This document shows positions 43,394-52,440 of a stretch of DNA of 64,000 nt, piece by piece (position 1 is the first letter of the stretch; each line of letters opens with the position of its first letter). The stretch covers positions 682,001 through 746,000 of the forward strand of contig OZ244213.1 in assembly GCA_965216905.1 (NCBI GenBank), given 5' to 3'. The DNA comes from G965216905 sp965216905. Its GTDB lineage: Bacteria > Actinomycetota > Acidimicrobiia > Spongiisociales > ZC4RG35. The notes under the pieces are model-generated. The model saw nothing but the letters and a program-made list of their open reading frames with translations, searched no databases and was not told the DNA's origin. Made by a program: the position numbers and the translations under genes.

Positions 43394-43771
43394 ATGGGTT
43401 TCTTCAAACGGCGTCCGAAGCCGATCACCATCGAGTCCGCCGACCAGATCGAAGAACTAGCCCGTACCGGCCTCCCGGTCTTCGTCGACTTCATGCAGCG
43501 CAGCTGCGGCCCCTGCCAGATCATGGACGGGGTGGTGAACGAGCTGGCCGATGAATTCGCCGGCTCGGCCCATGTGGTGAAGGCGGACGCGGCATATGTG
43601 CCGGAAGCGTTCGATCGCTACAAGGTCAAGTCGACCCCGACGTTCATGGTGTTCACGGCACGCGATGGAGCCCAGTCGATCACGCAGCGATGGCGTGGCA
43701 GTGGGCTGATCAAGAAGGATCAGCTGGTCAAGACACTGGTATCGGCAGGGGCCGAGCCGAGAGCAGACTGA
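43394..43771 (+). CDS. Thioredoxin-fold protein with CGPC active site
   Basis: A 125-residue cytoplasmic thioredoxin. The redox site is SCGPCQ (Cys38, Cys41), preceded by VFVDF, and the cis-Pro loop is KSTPTFMVF. The N-terminal extension FFKRRPKP is basic. Upstream of the active site Trp is replaced by Ser (the usual WCGPC is SCGPC), which may alter redox potential. Divergent from moaA; no thioredoxin reductase is nearby. Confidence 0.9.
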   Translation: MGFFKRRPKPITIESADQIEELARTGLPVFVDFMQRSCGPCQIMDGVVNELADEFAGSAHVVKADAAYVPEAFDRYKVKSTPTFMVFTARDGAQSITQRWRGSGLIKKDQLVKTLVSAGAEPRAD

Positions 43772-43794
43772 CCGAGGCGATCAACCCCGCTCAC

Positions 43795-44232
43795 TCAGGA
43801 GAGTTTGCGCTCCAGTTTGCGGGCCTTCTTCTCCCACTTCTTGGCCTCGGCGCGCAGCTTCTTGGCCTTCGCACCCGACTTGGCCTTGCTCTTCTTGCGG
43901 GCGCGCTTGGCGCGCTTGCGGAGCCGCTCCAACCGGTGCATGAGACGGTGCCGATCGTCCTCGCTGAGGAACGAGGCACTCTTGCGCACCGAGTCGACGG
44001 CCTCGTTGACCGCTTCCGACGGTCGAGCCAACGGCGGCTCTGCGTCGGACTGTGCCTGGACGGCACGAGCGGCTTCGATCAGCTGTGGCGCATTCGCCGG
44101 ACCGATCCCCCTGACGACCACGAGGTCATCGGGCGTGGCAGAGGCGACTTCGTCGACCGTCGAGAAACCGGCTGCCCGAAGGGCTTCGGCGAGCGACGGG
44201 CCTACCTTGGGGATGGACTCGAGAGCATGCAT
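43795..44232 (-). CDS. Helix-hairpin-helix protein with a Lys/Arg-rich tail
   Basis: 145 residues. The N-terminal half has two helix-hairpin-helix-like motifs, IPKVGPSLAEALRAAG and VRGIGPANAPQLIEA, as in the DNA-binding ends of repair proteins. The C-terminal 55 residues are almost all Lys, Arg, Ala, Glu in a helical heptad pattern (RLRKRAKRARKKSKAK). Binding to DNA or RNA is probable; a nucleoid-associated role is possible. Convergent with thioredoxin. Confidence 0.7.
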   Translation of the reverse strand: MHALESIPKVGPSLAEALRAAGFSTVDEVASATPDDLVVVRGIGPANAPQLIEAARAVQAQSDAEPPLARPSEAVNEAVDSVRKSASFLSEDDRHRLMHRLERLRKRAKRARKKSKAKSGAKAKKLRAEAKKWEKKARKLERKLS

Positions 44233-44321
44233 AAGGTCAAGGTCGGTCGGATGTCATGGTGACTTGAGAGAATAACGACTCGCACGAGGGGTTCGGCCGG
44301 TCCGGCGAGACGTGGATCGGC

Positions 44322-46310
44322 GTGATACAAAGAAGGGTGGCTTCGATCAATATCGAGCGGCGGGTACGGGTGGCGATGTCCGACGGCGTCGAGGTGGCGC
44401 TGACCCTCTTCCTGCCCGACGACCCATCCGGTGGGCCGTGGCCGGTCGTGCTCGAAGCCGTTCCGTACCGGAAGGACGATCACACCGCCGCCCGGGACGC
44501 ACAGCTCTTCACGTATCTCGCCGCCCGGGGCATCGCCGGGGCCCGACTGGACGTGCGAGGCACCGGCGCGTCCGATGGTGTCGCCGTCGGCGAGTACGTT
44601 CCTCGTGAGCAGGCGGACAATGTCGAGGTGCTGGCATGGTTGGCTGCCCAGCCATGGTGCTCGGGCCGAATGGGTATGTGGGGGATGTCGTGGGGCGGGT
44701 TCGCGGCCCTGCAGACCGCCATGCTGCGGCCACCCGGCCTCGAGGCGATCTGTGCCATGCACGCCACCCATGATCGATTCGCCACTGACGTGCACTATCT
44801 CGGAGGCGCACTCCACGGATTCGAACAGGTCGACTGGCCGGTGGCGATGCTGGCCACGAACAGCCTCCCTCCCGATCCGGCCATCGTGGGTGACCGCTGG
44901 CTGGACGCGTGGATCGGGCGACTCGACGCAACCCCCCAATGGCTTCCCGACTGGCTCTCACACCAACGGAGGGATGCGTTCTGGGAACACGGCTCTCCGG
45001 CCGTGGATTACGCCTCGGTGGAGGCCGCCACCCTGCTGGTCGGAGGATGGCTGGACCCGTACGTCGATGGGATCGTGGCACTGCTCGAGCACCTCGATGC
45101 GCCGAAGCGGGCCGTCATCGGGCCGTGGGGCCATCATCGCCCGGCGGATGGTCGACCGGGTCCGAGCCTCGATCATCGGGAATTGCTGTACCGGTGGTTC
45201 GCCGAATGGCTCGGCGTCGAAGTCACCGGGGTCATGGATACACCCCTGCTCACGTTCTTCGCACGCAGCGGTGCTCCCTACGACGACTCCGAAGGCACCG
45301 TGGCGGGCACGTGGCGGTCGGAACCGCAGTGGCCGCCTGCCGACGCCGAGCGGCGCACGCTCCACCTGACGAGAGAATCGCTGACCACCGGGCGGGAGCC
45401 GGGGGACGCCGTCCGCAGCTGGAGTGGACCGTGGACTGCCGGCGCCACCAATCCGTCGTGGAGCCGAGGTGGGCTGCAGTCCGAAGATACCGATGCCGAC
45501 GACCAGGTCAGTCTGGTGTGGGAAACCGAGCCTCTCATCGAGCCCGTAGAGGTGCTCGGCACCCCGGCGGTCGAGGCGACCGTCAGCGTCGACGACCTCG
45601 GGGGACGCCTATGTGCGGTGCTGGTGGACGTCGACCCATCGGGGCACGGGTCACTGGTGACTCGTGGTGCGCTCAACCTGTCACATCGAGACGATCCTGC
45701 GAACCCTTCCGACGAACCGGTCGACGAACCGTTCCCCGTCACGGTTCCGATGCATGCAACGTCGGCTACGTTCGCCGTTGGGCACCGGATTCGCCTCGTC
45801 CTTCGCGGGACGGATTTCCCCATCGTGTGGCCACCGCCGCGACCGGTCACCCTCTCCATCCATCCGGGCTCACGTCTCCACTTGCCGGTCGTTCCACCGG
45901 GGGGGGCCGAACGGCACCATGACATCGCGCCGGCGCCTCCGATCGAGAACCCCGCAAAGACGCTGGTGGATTCGTGCGAACTCACCATCACCCGCGACGG
46001 CGGCAAAGTGAAGGTGGAGAAGGAAACGGAGTGGGCGGAGCACCATCCGGCCTTCGCCGAGCTCACCCACCGATGGCGGCAGGTGGCGTGGATGTCAGCC
46101 GACGGGGACAGCCCTACTTCGGCGGTGGCCGGTTCGGTGGTCGAGGCCGAGTTGAGCCGGCCCGGTTGGACCACCAAGGTCACCACCAGCGCCGGGCTGG
46201 CCGCCGACGAAGACGCCTTTCACCTCGACATCGCCATCAACGCCTTCTCCAACGGCGTCGAGATCTGGGCTCGCCGCTGGGTCGAGTCGGTTCCGAGGGA
46301 ATGGACGTGA
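44322..46310 (+). CDS. CocE/NonD-family hydrolase (X-Pro dipeptidyl-peptidase-like)
   Basis: A 662-residue alpha/beta hydrolase. The nucleophile Ser123 lies in GMSWGGFAALQ, the acid in GWLDPYVDG and the His in GPWGHHRP. After the hydrolase core comes the C-terminal jelly-roll domain of the X-Pro dipeptidyl-peptidase S15 family (from about residue 340). Members cleave esters such as cocaine or acyl-amino acids, or peptides after proline. The substrate is not predictable. No signal peptide. GTG at 44322 is used; GTG at 44337 is an alternative. Confidence 0.88.
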   Translation: MIQRRVASINIERRVRVAMSDGVEVALTLFLPDDPSGGPWPVVLEAVPYRKDDHTAARDAQLFTYLAARGIAGARLDVRGTGASDGVAVGEYVPREQADNVEVLAWLAAQPWCSGRMGMWGMSWGGFAALQTAMLRPPGLEAICAMHATHDRFATDVHYLGGALHGFEQVDWPVAMLATNSLPPDPAIVGDRWLDAWIGRLDATPQWLPDWLSHQRRDAFWEHGSPAVDYASVEAATLLVGGWLDPYVDGIVALLEHLDAPKRAVIGPWGHHRPADGRPGPSLDHRELLYRWFAEWLGVEVTGVMDTPLLTFFARSGAPYDDSEGTVAGTWRSEPQWPPADAERRTLHLTRESLTTGREPGDAVRSWSGPWTAGATNPSWSRGGLQSEDTDADDQVSLVWETEPLIEPVEVLGTPAVEATVSVDDLGGRLCAVLVDVDPSGHGSLVTRGALNLSHRDDPANPSDEPVDEPFPVTVPMHATSATFAVGHRIRLVLRGTDFPIVWPPPRPVTLSIHPGSRLHLPVVPPGGAERHHDIAPAPPIENPAKTLVDSCELTITRDGGKVKVEKETEWAEHHPAFAELTHRWRQVAWMSADGDSPTSAVAGSVVEAELSRPGWTTKVTTSAGLAADEDAFHLDIAINAFSNGVEIWARRWVESVPREWT

Positions 46311-46345
46311 GCCGCCGGCACACGATCCGATCTCGGTGACCGCTC

Positions 46346-48688
46346 TCACCAGCTCGATCCGCCCCCTCCACCACCACCGAAGCCGCCCCCGAACCCGCCA
46401 CCGCCGCCAAAGCCACCGAAGTCGATCGGGCTGCCACCACTCCCCCACGACGACCCCCACGATCCGCCTTGACCGAAGCCTCCTCCGCCACCGAAGCCAC
46501 CAAACCACGAGTCTCGATCGGAGCTCCAGGAACGATCCCGGTAGACCGGCTCCCATCCCAACGCATCCTCCATGCCTCCGGTGATGACCCAGTGGTAGTA
46601 GAAGAAGAAGTACGGGTCGTACCAGCCAAGCCCGCGCGGGATCTGCTCGCCCGTCCACGAGTCGCGCTGTCGGGCGGTGCCACCGTGAGCAAGCTCGGGG
46701 GCGTACCGGTCGGCGTCGTCGATCTTCGACCTCGAGAGCGCTTGCCGCTGGGCGGCGTACGCCAACGCGAACGCACGGGGACCGCGTGCGTCGGACGCAC
46801 CGAAGGCCGCCGCCACATCCGCATAGGTTCCCTCCAGTCCGACCGAGGCGAGGGCCGCTCGGGTGGCGCCCCAGCGACGCAGCGCCTGGGCGGGTTCCAA
46901 GGACATCGCCAACACCGCCGAGATGGTCCGAGCCGCCTGGGTCTCCACATCCACCCGGGCGAGTTCGGCGACGAGCGCCTCGTACTGCTCGATGGCGCGC
47001 CCGCCGCGTCGAACCAGCGCCGCGGCGATGGACACCGGTATCGAGAGCCGCCCGGCCTCCTCCCGGATCTCGGCCAGCTCGGAGGCGCTGCGGAGGCCCG
47101 CCAAGGCCATTTCGACCGCAGCCGGAGGTTCGACGTCCAGTCCGCGAGCTTCGCGATAGGCAGCCAGAAACTCGTCCACCTCGTCCTCGTCGTTGTTCAT
47201 CAGAAGGAAAGCGGCAACCGCCGGAACCTCGAGCCCATCGGCGGCCAGTGGCGAGTCGGCGCCCTCCAGAGCCGACAGCACCCGCTGGTAGCGCTCGATC
47301 GCCTCATCCGCATCGTCGGTGAGGTCGGCGAGCGCAGCCGCCACCGCCGGACGGCTCTTCTGGTCGGGAATGGTGTCGTAGACGCGTTCCAGCCGCTCGG
47401 TCTTCTCGGCGGCCAACCGAAACGCATCGTCTACCTCGGTGAGACTCTTCGAGAGGGGCGCTTCATCGACGAGGAGCGGTTCCATCTGCAGCACTCGCTC
47501 ACCGAAGTCGGAGACGACGGCCGGCCCCAGGGCGGTATCGACCGTCCGGCGAGCGACCTCCCGAGCGAGCCGCTGTGATTCCTCGGCCACCCGAAATGGA
47601 CGCAAGGTTTCCACGAGGCCACGCAGCTCCTGGCGGCGCACCTCGAACAGCTCATCATCGTCAACCTCGATAGCCGAGCGAGCCGCGTCCTGAACTCCGG
47701 TCTCGAGGAGTTCCTGCTCTCCGGAGATCCGCATCTCGAGCGGGAGCTCGCGGTACCGCTCGATGGCCTGAAGGTCGCCCACGCCGATCGCCGCTCCCTG
47801 CCACAGGGCGTTGAGCGCCGCGAGGTCGTCGGGCGCTTCGCCGCCGGCCACGGTCGACAGGGCAGTCGTCGCCCGTTCAGTCGACACGTCGACCGGGGCG
47901 ACGCCGGGCGGAGGCAGGAAGAGGTCGTCGGGCAGGGCGACTTGGTGTCCAGAGGGTTCCAGCCGGGCGAGTTCGCCGTCGACGACCTGCTCCCGCCTCT
48001 TCCGTTCCTTCCGTCGCTTCCCCTCAGCGGCGTTCCTGCGGTACAGCAGGAAGCCCCCGCCGGCCACACCCAGCAGCACCAGCGGAACGAGGATGCGGGT
48101 TGCACCGCCCGAGCCCTCGTCTTCACTCGGAGGCAGGGGCGCCGTCGCACCGCCATCGGGATCACCCTCCGATTCTCCGGTCGAACCGGGATCAGCCGAC
48201 AACTGCTGATTCAGACCGGCCAGAATCGCCGAGATCCCACCATCGAAATCGCCGGCCCCGAAGGCGGAGTCGGCCAGCGAGGCCACCGAGTCGCCGTCGA
48301 AGCTCGGAGCGCCGGGACCGGTGACGATCTCCGTTCGACGCTCGTCGAGCGCCACGAGCACCACGATGCCATCGTTTCGATCGGCGTCGCCCACACCCCA
48401 GACGTTGCCGAACTCTTCGGCCATGTCGCGGGGAGATCCTCCGGCCGCCCGCTGTACGACCACGACTGCCACCTCATATCCGGTGTCGGCCACCAATCGT
48501 CCGGCGGCGGCCTCGAGACGATCCCGATCGGTCAGAACGCCGGCGGCGTCCGTGACCCAGCCCTGGCAGGTGACCCCCTGAACCGAAGGGCATTGGGCGG
48601 GCGGGTCCGGCAAAGAGGCGTCGGCGAGGGCCGGCGCTCCGGTGACGAGAACGACGAGCATGGCGAGAGAACAGAGAAGGCTTCGCAT
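46346..48688 (-). CDS. Large TPM-domain membrane protein with a glycine-rich C-terminus
   Basis: 780 residues. A signal peptide (about 1-22) is followed by a TPM/DUF477 domain (about 45-165, with WVTDAAGVLTDRDRLEAAAG and NDGIVVLVALDERRTEIVTG). An acidic Gly/Pro linker, a membrane helix (198-217) and RRNAAEGKRRKERKRRE lead to about 480 mostly helical, acidic residues and a final ~60-residue Gly/Ser/Trp/Phe tail. TPM proteins in bacteria take part in photosystem or respiratory complex maintenance or act as phosphatases. The Gly-rich tail (FGGGGG repeats) is typical of the YgcG-like branch. Confidence 0.8.
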   Translation of the reverse strand: MRSLLCSLAMLVVLVTGAPALADASLPDPPAQCPSVQGVTCQGWVTDAAGVLTDRDRLEAAAGRLVADTGYEVAVVVVQRAAGGSPRDMAEEFGNVWGVGDADRNDGIVVLVALDERRTEIVTGPGAPSFDGDSVASLADSAFGAGDFDGGISAILAGLNQQLSADPGSTGESEGDPDGGATAPLPPSEDEGSGGATRILVPLVLLGVAGGGFLLYRRNAAEGKRRKERKRREQVVDGELARLEPSGHQVALPDDLFLPPPGVAPVDVSTERATTALSTVAGGEAPDDLAALNALWQGAAIGVGDLQAIERYRELPLEMRISGEQELLETGVQDAARSAIEVDDDELFEVRRQELRGLVETLRPFRVAEESQRLAREVARRTVDTALGPAVVSDFGERVLQMEPLLVDEAPLSKSLTEVDDAFRLAAEKTERLERVYDTIPDQKSRPAVAAALADLTDDADEAIERYQRVLSALEGADSPLAADGLEVPAVAAFLLMNNDEDEVDEFLAAYREARGLDVEPPAAVEMALAGLRSASELAEIREEAGRLSIPVSIAAALVRRGGRAIEQYEALVAELARVDVETQAARTISAVLAMSLEPAQALRRWGATRAALASVGLEGTYADVAAAFGASDARGPRAFALAYAAQRQALSRSKIDDADRYAPELAHGGTARQRDSWTGEQIPRGLGWYDPYFFFYYHWVITGGMEDALGWEPVYRDRSWSSDRDSWFGGFGGGGGFGQGGSWGSSWGSGGSPIDFGGFGGGGGFGGGFGGGGGGGSSW

Positions 48689-48741
48689 CGGCGACCAGCC
48701 TACGTTCGAGACAGCCGTAGCGTCGGTCGAGCCGCCGTGGG

Positions 48742-49824
48742 TCACGCCCGGAATCTGGCGGCGAGCGACACCACCCGGTCGTGAGGCATCGAGTGCGCCA
48801 CTCGACCCAGTCGGCCGGCCATCGTGTCCGCCGCCGTCAACGCATTGCCGATCGCCTCCTCCGTGGCATCTGCCACCGCATCGAAGAGGGGATCCAGGCT
48901 CCGGTGAGGAAGCCAGTCGGCGGACAGAAGACCGTGAGGATTCGCCGGAAAGCGGTTGCCGGTCGAGAAGGCGACGAAGAGATCGCCGGAGCCGTTGTGA
49001 CCCACCCCGCCGGCCCTGGCCAGGCCGACGGTGGCTCGCTGCGCCATCCGGCGACACTGCACGGGCAGCAATGGCGCATCGGTGGCGATCAGTCCGATGA
49101 TCGAGCCGTCGGTGCGATTCCGTTCCGGACCGCGCCCTGCCGTCGGTTCGACGACGTAAGCCGACGGGACGACCGTGTGATCGACCACGCGGCCGACCGG
49201 GAGGCCGTCGAGTCGCAGGGTGCTCCGCCGCCCGTAGTTGGCCTGAACCAGCACACCGACGGTCCAGGTTCCCGCCACGATCCGCGAGGAGGTACCGATC
49301 CCCCCCTTGAACTCGTGGCAGATCATTCCGGTCCCGCCTCCGACGTTGCCCTCGGCCACCGGACCCGGACCGGCCGCCGCCAGGGCCTCATTCACGTGCG
49401 AGGGTTCCAGCGCGAAGGCATCGATGTCCGACAGCCATCCGTCGTACGTCTCGGCCACCACCGGCAGCAGAAAGTCATCGTGACCCCGTTCGATGGCATG
49501 TGCGACGAACCGGTCGCGGACCATGCCCACCTGGTGGGTATTGGTGAGCCCGATGGCAGAGCCGAGCAGACCCGACTCCTCCATCCAGGGGATCCCGGTC
49601 AGTTCGCCGTTGCCGTTGAATCGGTGCCAACCACAGGCGGCGTGTTCGTCCCAGATGCGATCTTCGAATGCGGTCACCACCGTCACTCCGGTCCGCACCA
49701 CTCGGGGGGTATCGGCGTTGAGGGTGGCATGTCCCACCCAGACGCCGGGGACATCGGTGATCGCATTGTGCCGGCCCGGCGGGAGATCTCCGATGACGAT
49801 CCCCAGATCCCGAAGCCGGGTCAC
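48742..49824 (-). CDS. P1-family (DmpA-type) aminopeptidase
   Basis: A 360-residue self-processing N-terminal-nucleophile enzyme. GNVGGGTGMICHEFKGG and GIGTSSR are the family's oxyanion region. The predicted autocleavage site is Gly240-Ser241 in DGSIIGLIATDAPLLP, which frees Ser241 as nucleophile. The opening NAITDVPGVWVGHAT is also typical. Members release N-terminal amino acids or cleave beta-peptides. GTG start at 49824, overlapping the stop of the bactofilin-like gene by four bases (GTGA). TPM gene follows after 53 bp. Confidence 0.88.
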   Translation of the reverse strand: MTRLRDLGIVIGDLPPGRHNAITDVPGVWVGHATLNADTPRVVRTGVTVVTAFEDRIWDEHAACGWHRFNGNGELTGIPWMEESGLLGSAIGLTNTHQVGMVRDRFVAHAIERGHDDFLLPVVAETYDGWLSDIDAFALEPSHVNEALAAAGPGPVAEGNVGGGTGMICHEFKGGIGTSSRIVAGTWTVGVLVQANYGRRSTLRLDGLPVGRVVDHTVVPSAYVVEPTAGRGPERNRTDGSIIGLIATDAPLLPVQCRRMAQRATVGLARAGGVGHNGSGDLFVAFSTGNRFPANPHGLLSADWLPHRSLDPLFDAVADATEEAIGNALTAADTMAGRLGRVAHSMPHDRVVSLAARFRA

Positions 49825-50984
49825 GATGCGACCGGTTCAGGGGCGGCCAGCCAGGCACCGAACCCGAGCAGGAGAAATCCGATCACCACCCACACTCCGA
49901 ACACCGGAATGAAGGCGATCAAAGTGAGGGCGGCCATCCCGAGCAAGAACCTGGCGAAAGTGGAACGTCCCGACATCACCACCGACCCCAGCCGCACCGC
50001 CGAAGGAACCGGCGCCAGCAATGCCGCCACCCCCTGAATCGTGAGGATTCCGATGGCGACCGGAATCGTGAACAAGAGCAGCGGAAGCGACGCCGCCGGC
50101 GGCATCAGGCCGACCAGTCCGAAGAGCAGCGCGATGACCGCCGGCGGACCCAGCATCGCCAGCAGGCCATATAGCACCACCGCCACCGGGCGACGCCCGA
50201 TCTCAGCTGCGATTGCGTCGACCCGCTCGGGGTCGTGCCACATCATCGCCAGACCCGCCAGCGTCCCGCCCAGTGCGGCGAGCAGACGAAACAGAAGACC
50301 GATCGCCGTCACCCGCACGTTGGGGTTGAGTGGGCTCCGCTCGACCACCTCACCCTGGATGGTGGCAGCATCCGCGATGTCGACGGGACGGCCGCTCCGG
50401 ACCGACAGGTCGTCGGTCACCACTCCACCGGAGCCGACCGCGGCTCGAGAAGCGACGATCTCGACCCCTCCCCCAACCGTCCCATCGATCAACGCGTGCC
50501 GGAAACGTCCTTCGACGTCTCGCCCGACCACACCCCCCAAGGCGAGCCGCCAGGCGGCGGCGATGACGTCCCGTTCCACCTCGCCGGTCTCGGTCTCGGT
50601 GAGCGTCCACGACGCAGCGAGCACATCGCCGCCGACGCTGCCCTCGATCCGGACATCCCGCGCCGCCACCCGAAGCGACCCCTGAACGTCACCGGTCACG
50701 ACCACGGAGGCACCGGCCGCGAAGACCGAACCCGTGACCGTGCCCGTGACCCGCACCTCCTCGAGCCCCACGGTCACGAGGTCTCCTTCGATCCGTCCGT
50801 CGATCTGGACGCGTTGTCCGACGGCATAGAGATCCTCGACCACGACATCCTCGGCCCGGATCAGAACCAGTTCCGATTGCACCGTCTCCGCCGCAGCCGG
50901 TGCTGCCACCGAGAGCAAGACCGCCAACGCCAGCCCGAACAGGACCGGGCGCCGCTGCTTCAGGTCATCGAGTGAGGACGTCAC
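49821..50984 (-). CDS. Bactofilin-like polymer-forming domain protein with C-terminal membrane helices
   Basis: 387 residues. A signal peptide (about 12-32) and a right-handed beta-helix-like region (about 35-215) of repeated GxVxGxVxAAGxxV strands (VRVTGTVTGSVFAAGASVVV and so on) are followed by four to five membrane helices (from about 235). The architecture fits polymer-forming cytoskeletal/bactofilin-like proteins of the extracytoplasmic type. A GTG start at 50984 overlaps nuoN of cluster 2 by 20 bases. Translationally coupled to the P1 peptidase, but functional connection is unknown. Confidence 0.75.
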   Translation of the reverse strand: MTSSLDDLKQRRPVLFGLALAVLLSVAAPAAAETVQSELVLIRAEDVVVEDLYAVGQRVQIDGRIEGDLVTVGLEEVRVTGTVTGSVFAAGASVVVTGDVQGSLRVAARDVRIEGSVGGDVLAASWTLTETETGEVERDVIAAAWRLALGGVVGRDVEGRFRHALIDGTVGGGVEIVASRAAVGSGGVVTDDLSVRSGRPVDIADAATIQGEVVERSPLNPNVRVTAIGLLFRLLAALGGTLAGLAMMWHDPERVDAIAAEIGRRPVAVVLYGLLAMLGPPAVIALLFGLVGLMPPAASLPLLLFTIPVAIGILTIQGVAALLAPVPSAVRLGSVVMSGRSTFARFLLGMAALTLIAFIPVFGVWVVIGFLLLGFGAWLAAPEPVAS

Positions 50985-52440
50985 CGGCGATGTCCAGCAG
51001 CGGCCCGGGCACGATCCCGATCGCCACGGTGACGATCGCCACCAATCCGAGTGCGAACCGGACGCGCCGGCCCCCGCTCGCCTCCATGTCCGGCTGATCG
51101 TCGGACATGAACATCGTGACGATGAGCCGGAGGTAGACGTAGAAGGCGACGACCGAGGCGAGGACGCCCACGATGACGAGCCATTCGAAACCTCCCTGCC
51201 ACGCCGCCCGGAACACACCGAACTTGGCGACGAAGCCCGACGTCAGCGGCAGTCCACCCATGGCGAGCAGCAGCGTGGCGAACACGGCCGCCAACCATGG
51301 CTGTCGGGTGGCGAGGCCGGAGAAGGCTTCGAGTTTCGACTTGGCCGTCGACGCTCCCGACACCAGCGCCACGACGCCGAATGCACCCACCAGTTGAAGG
51401 GTGTAAGCGGCGAGGTAGAACCACATGCTGGTGGCTCCTTCACTCCCCGCCACGAGTCCGGTGAGGATGAACCCGGCGTGGGCGACACCCGAGTAGGCCA
51501 GCATGCGCCGGACATCGTCTTGGACGATCGCAACGATCGAACCGAGGAGCATCGACAGCGCGGCGATGCCGCCCACCACCGGACCCCAGGCTCCATCGAG
51601 GTCGGCGAACGCAAAGAACAGCAGGCGTCCCATGGCCGCGAAGCCGCCGATCTTGGCGACGGCCGCCATGTACCCCACCACACCCGCCGGGGCGCCTTGG
51701 TAGACATCGGGTGCCCAGGCATGGAAGGGAGCCGCCGACACCTTGAATGCCAGGCCGACGATCATCAGGGCCAACCCGATGACGATGACCCCCGGCCGGA
51801 AAATGATGGAGCCCGACAGGAAGTTCTGCTGTCCGAGTAGGTTGAGATCTCCGGTGCCGGCGTAGCTGAGGGCCACGCCGTAGATGAAGACGGCCGAGGC
51901 CACCGAGCCCAGCAGGAAGTACTTCACGGCCGCCTCATCGGATTCGATGCGTTCGCGGGTGATTCCGGCCAGGACGTAGAGGGCGATCGAACCGATCTCC
52001 AGGCCCAGGAACATCATGATGAGGTGCTCGGAGATCGCCATGAGTTGGAACCCCGCGGCAGACAACAGCACGAGCGCCAGCGCCTCCGCACCGCGACGGC
52101 CGAGCCGTTCGAAGAGGTCCCACCCGACGGCCAGGCCGATCCCGGTGACGACGGCGATCAGCGCGGTGGCCACGACGCCGTACGCATCGGTGACGATCAT
52201 CGCTCCGAAGGGCAGCCGGTCGATGCCGACGATCTCGGGAAGCCGATCCCACTGCAGCAGTGAGAAGCCGAGCGAGGCGACCAGGATGACGCCTGTCACC
52301 CAGGCGAGCGGGCGACGGTCGCGGGGCTTCCACTGGACGTCGACCAGTAGTACCAGCGCCGCTCCGAAGCCGAGGATGACCGGCGGGGCGATCGCCAGCC
52401 AGGAGACGACCGGCATCACGACCTGTGCGAGGACCGTCAC
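50965..52440 (-). CDS. nuoN: NADH-quinone oxidoreductase subunit N (cluster 2)
   Basis: A 491-residue antiporter-like subunit. HLIMMFLGLEIGSIALYVLAG carries the conserved Glu. SDEAAVKYFLLGSVASAVFIYG and AFKVSAAPFHAWAPDVYQGAP are the TM7-8 signature. GTG at 52440 overlaps nuoM by four bases (GTGA). It differs clearly from the cluster 1 NuoN in loop lengths and sequence. Last nuo gene of cluster 2; a bactofilin-like gene follows with overlap, so the transcript may continue. Confidence 0.94.
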   Translation of the reverse strand: MTVLAQVVMPVVSWLAIAPPVILGFGAALVLLVDVQWKPRDRRPLAWVTGVILVASLGFSLLQWDRLPEIVGIDRLPFGAMIVTDAYGVVATALIAVVTGIGLAVGWDLFERLGRRGAEALALVLLSAAGFQLMAISEHLIMMFLGLEIGSIALYVLAGITRERIESDEAAVKYFLLGSVASAVFIYGVALSYAGTGDLNLLGQQNFLSGSIIFRPGVIVIGLALMIVGLAFKVSAAPFHAWAPDVYQGAPAGVVGYMAAVAKIGGFAAMGRLLFFAFADLDGAWGPVVGGIAALSMLLGSIVAIVQDDVRRMLAYSGVAHAGFILTGLVAGSEGATSMWFYLAAYTLQLVGAFGVVALVSGASTAKSKLEAFSGLATRQPWLAAVFATLLLAMGGLPLTSGFVAKFGVFRAAWQGGFEWLVIVGVLASVVAFYVYLRLIVTMFMSDDQPDMEASGGRRVRFALGLVAIVTVAIGIVPGPLLDIAGDVLTR

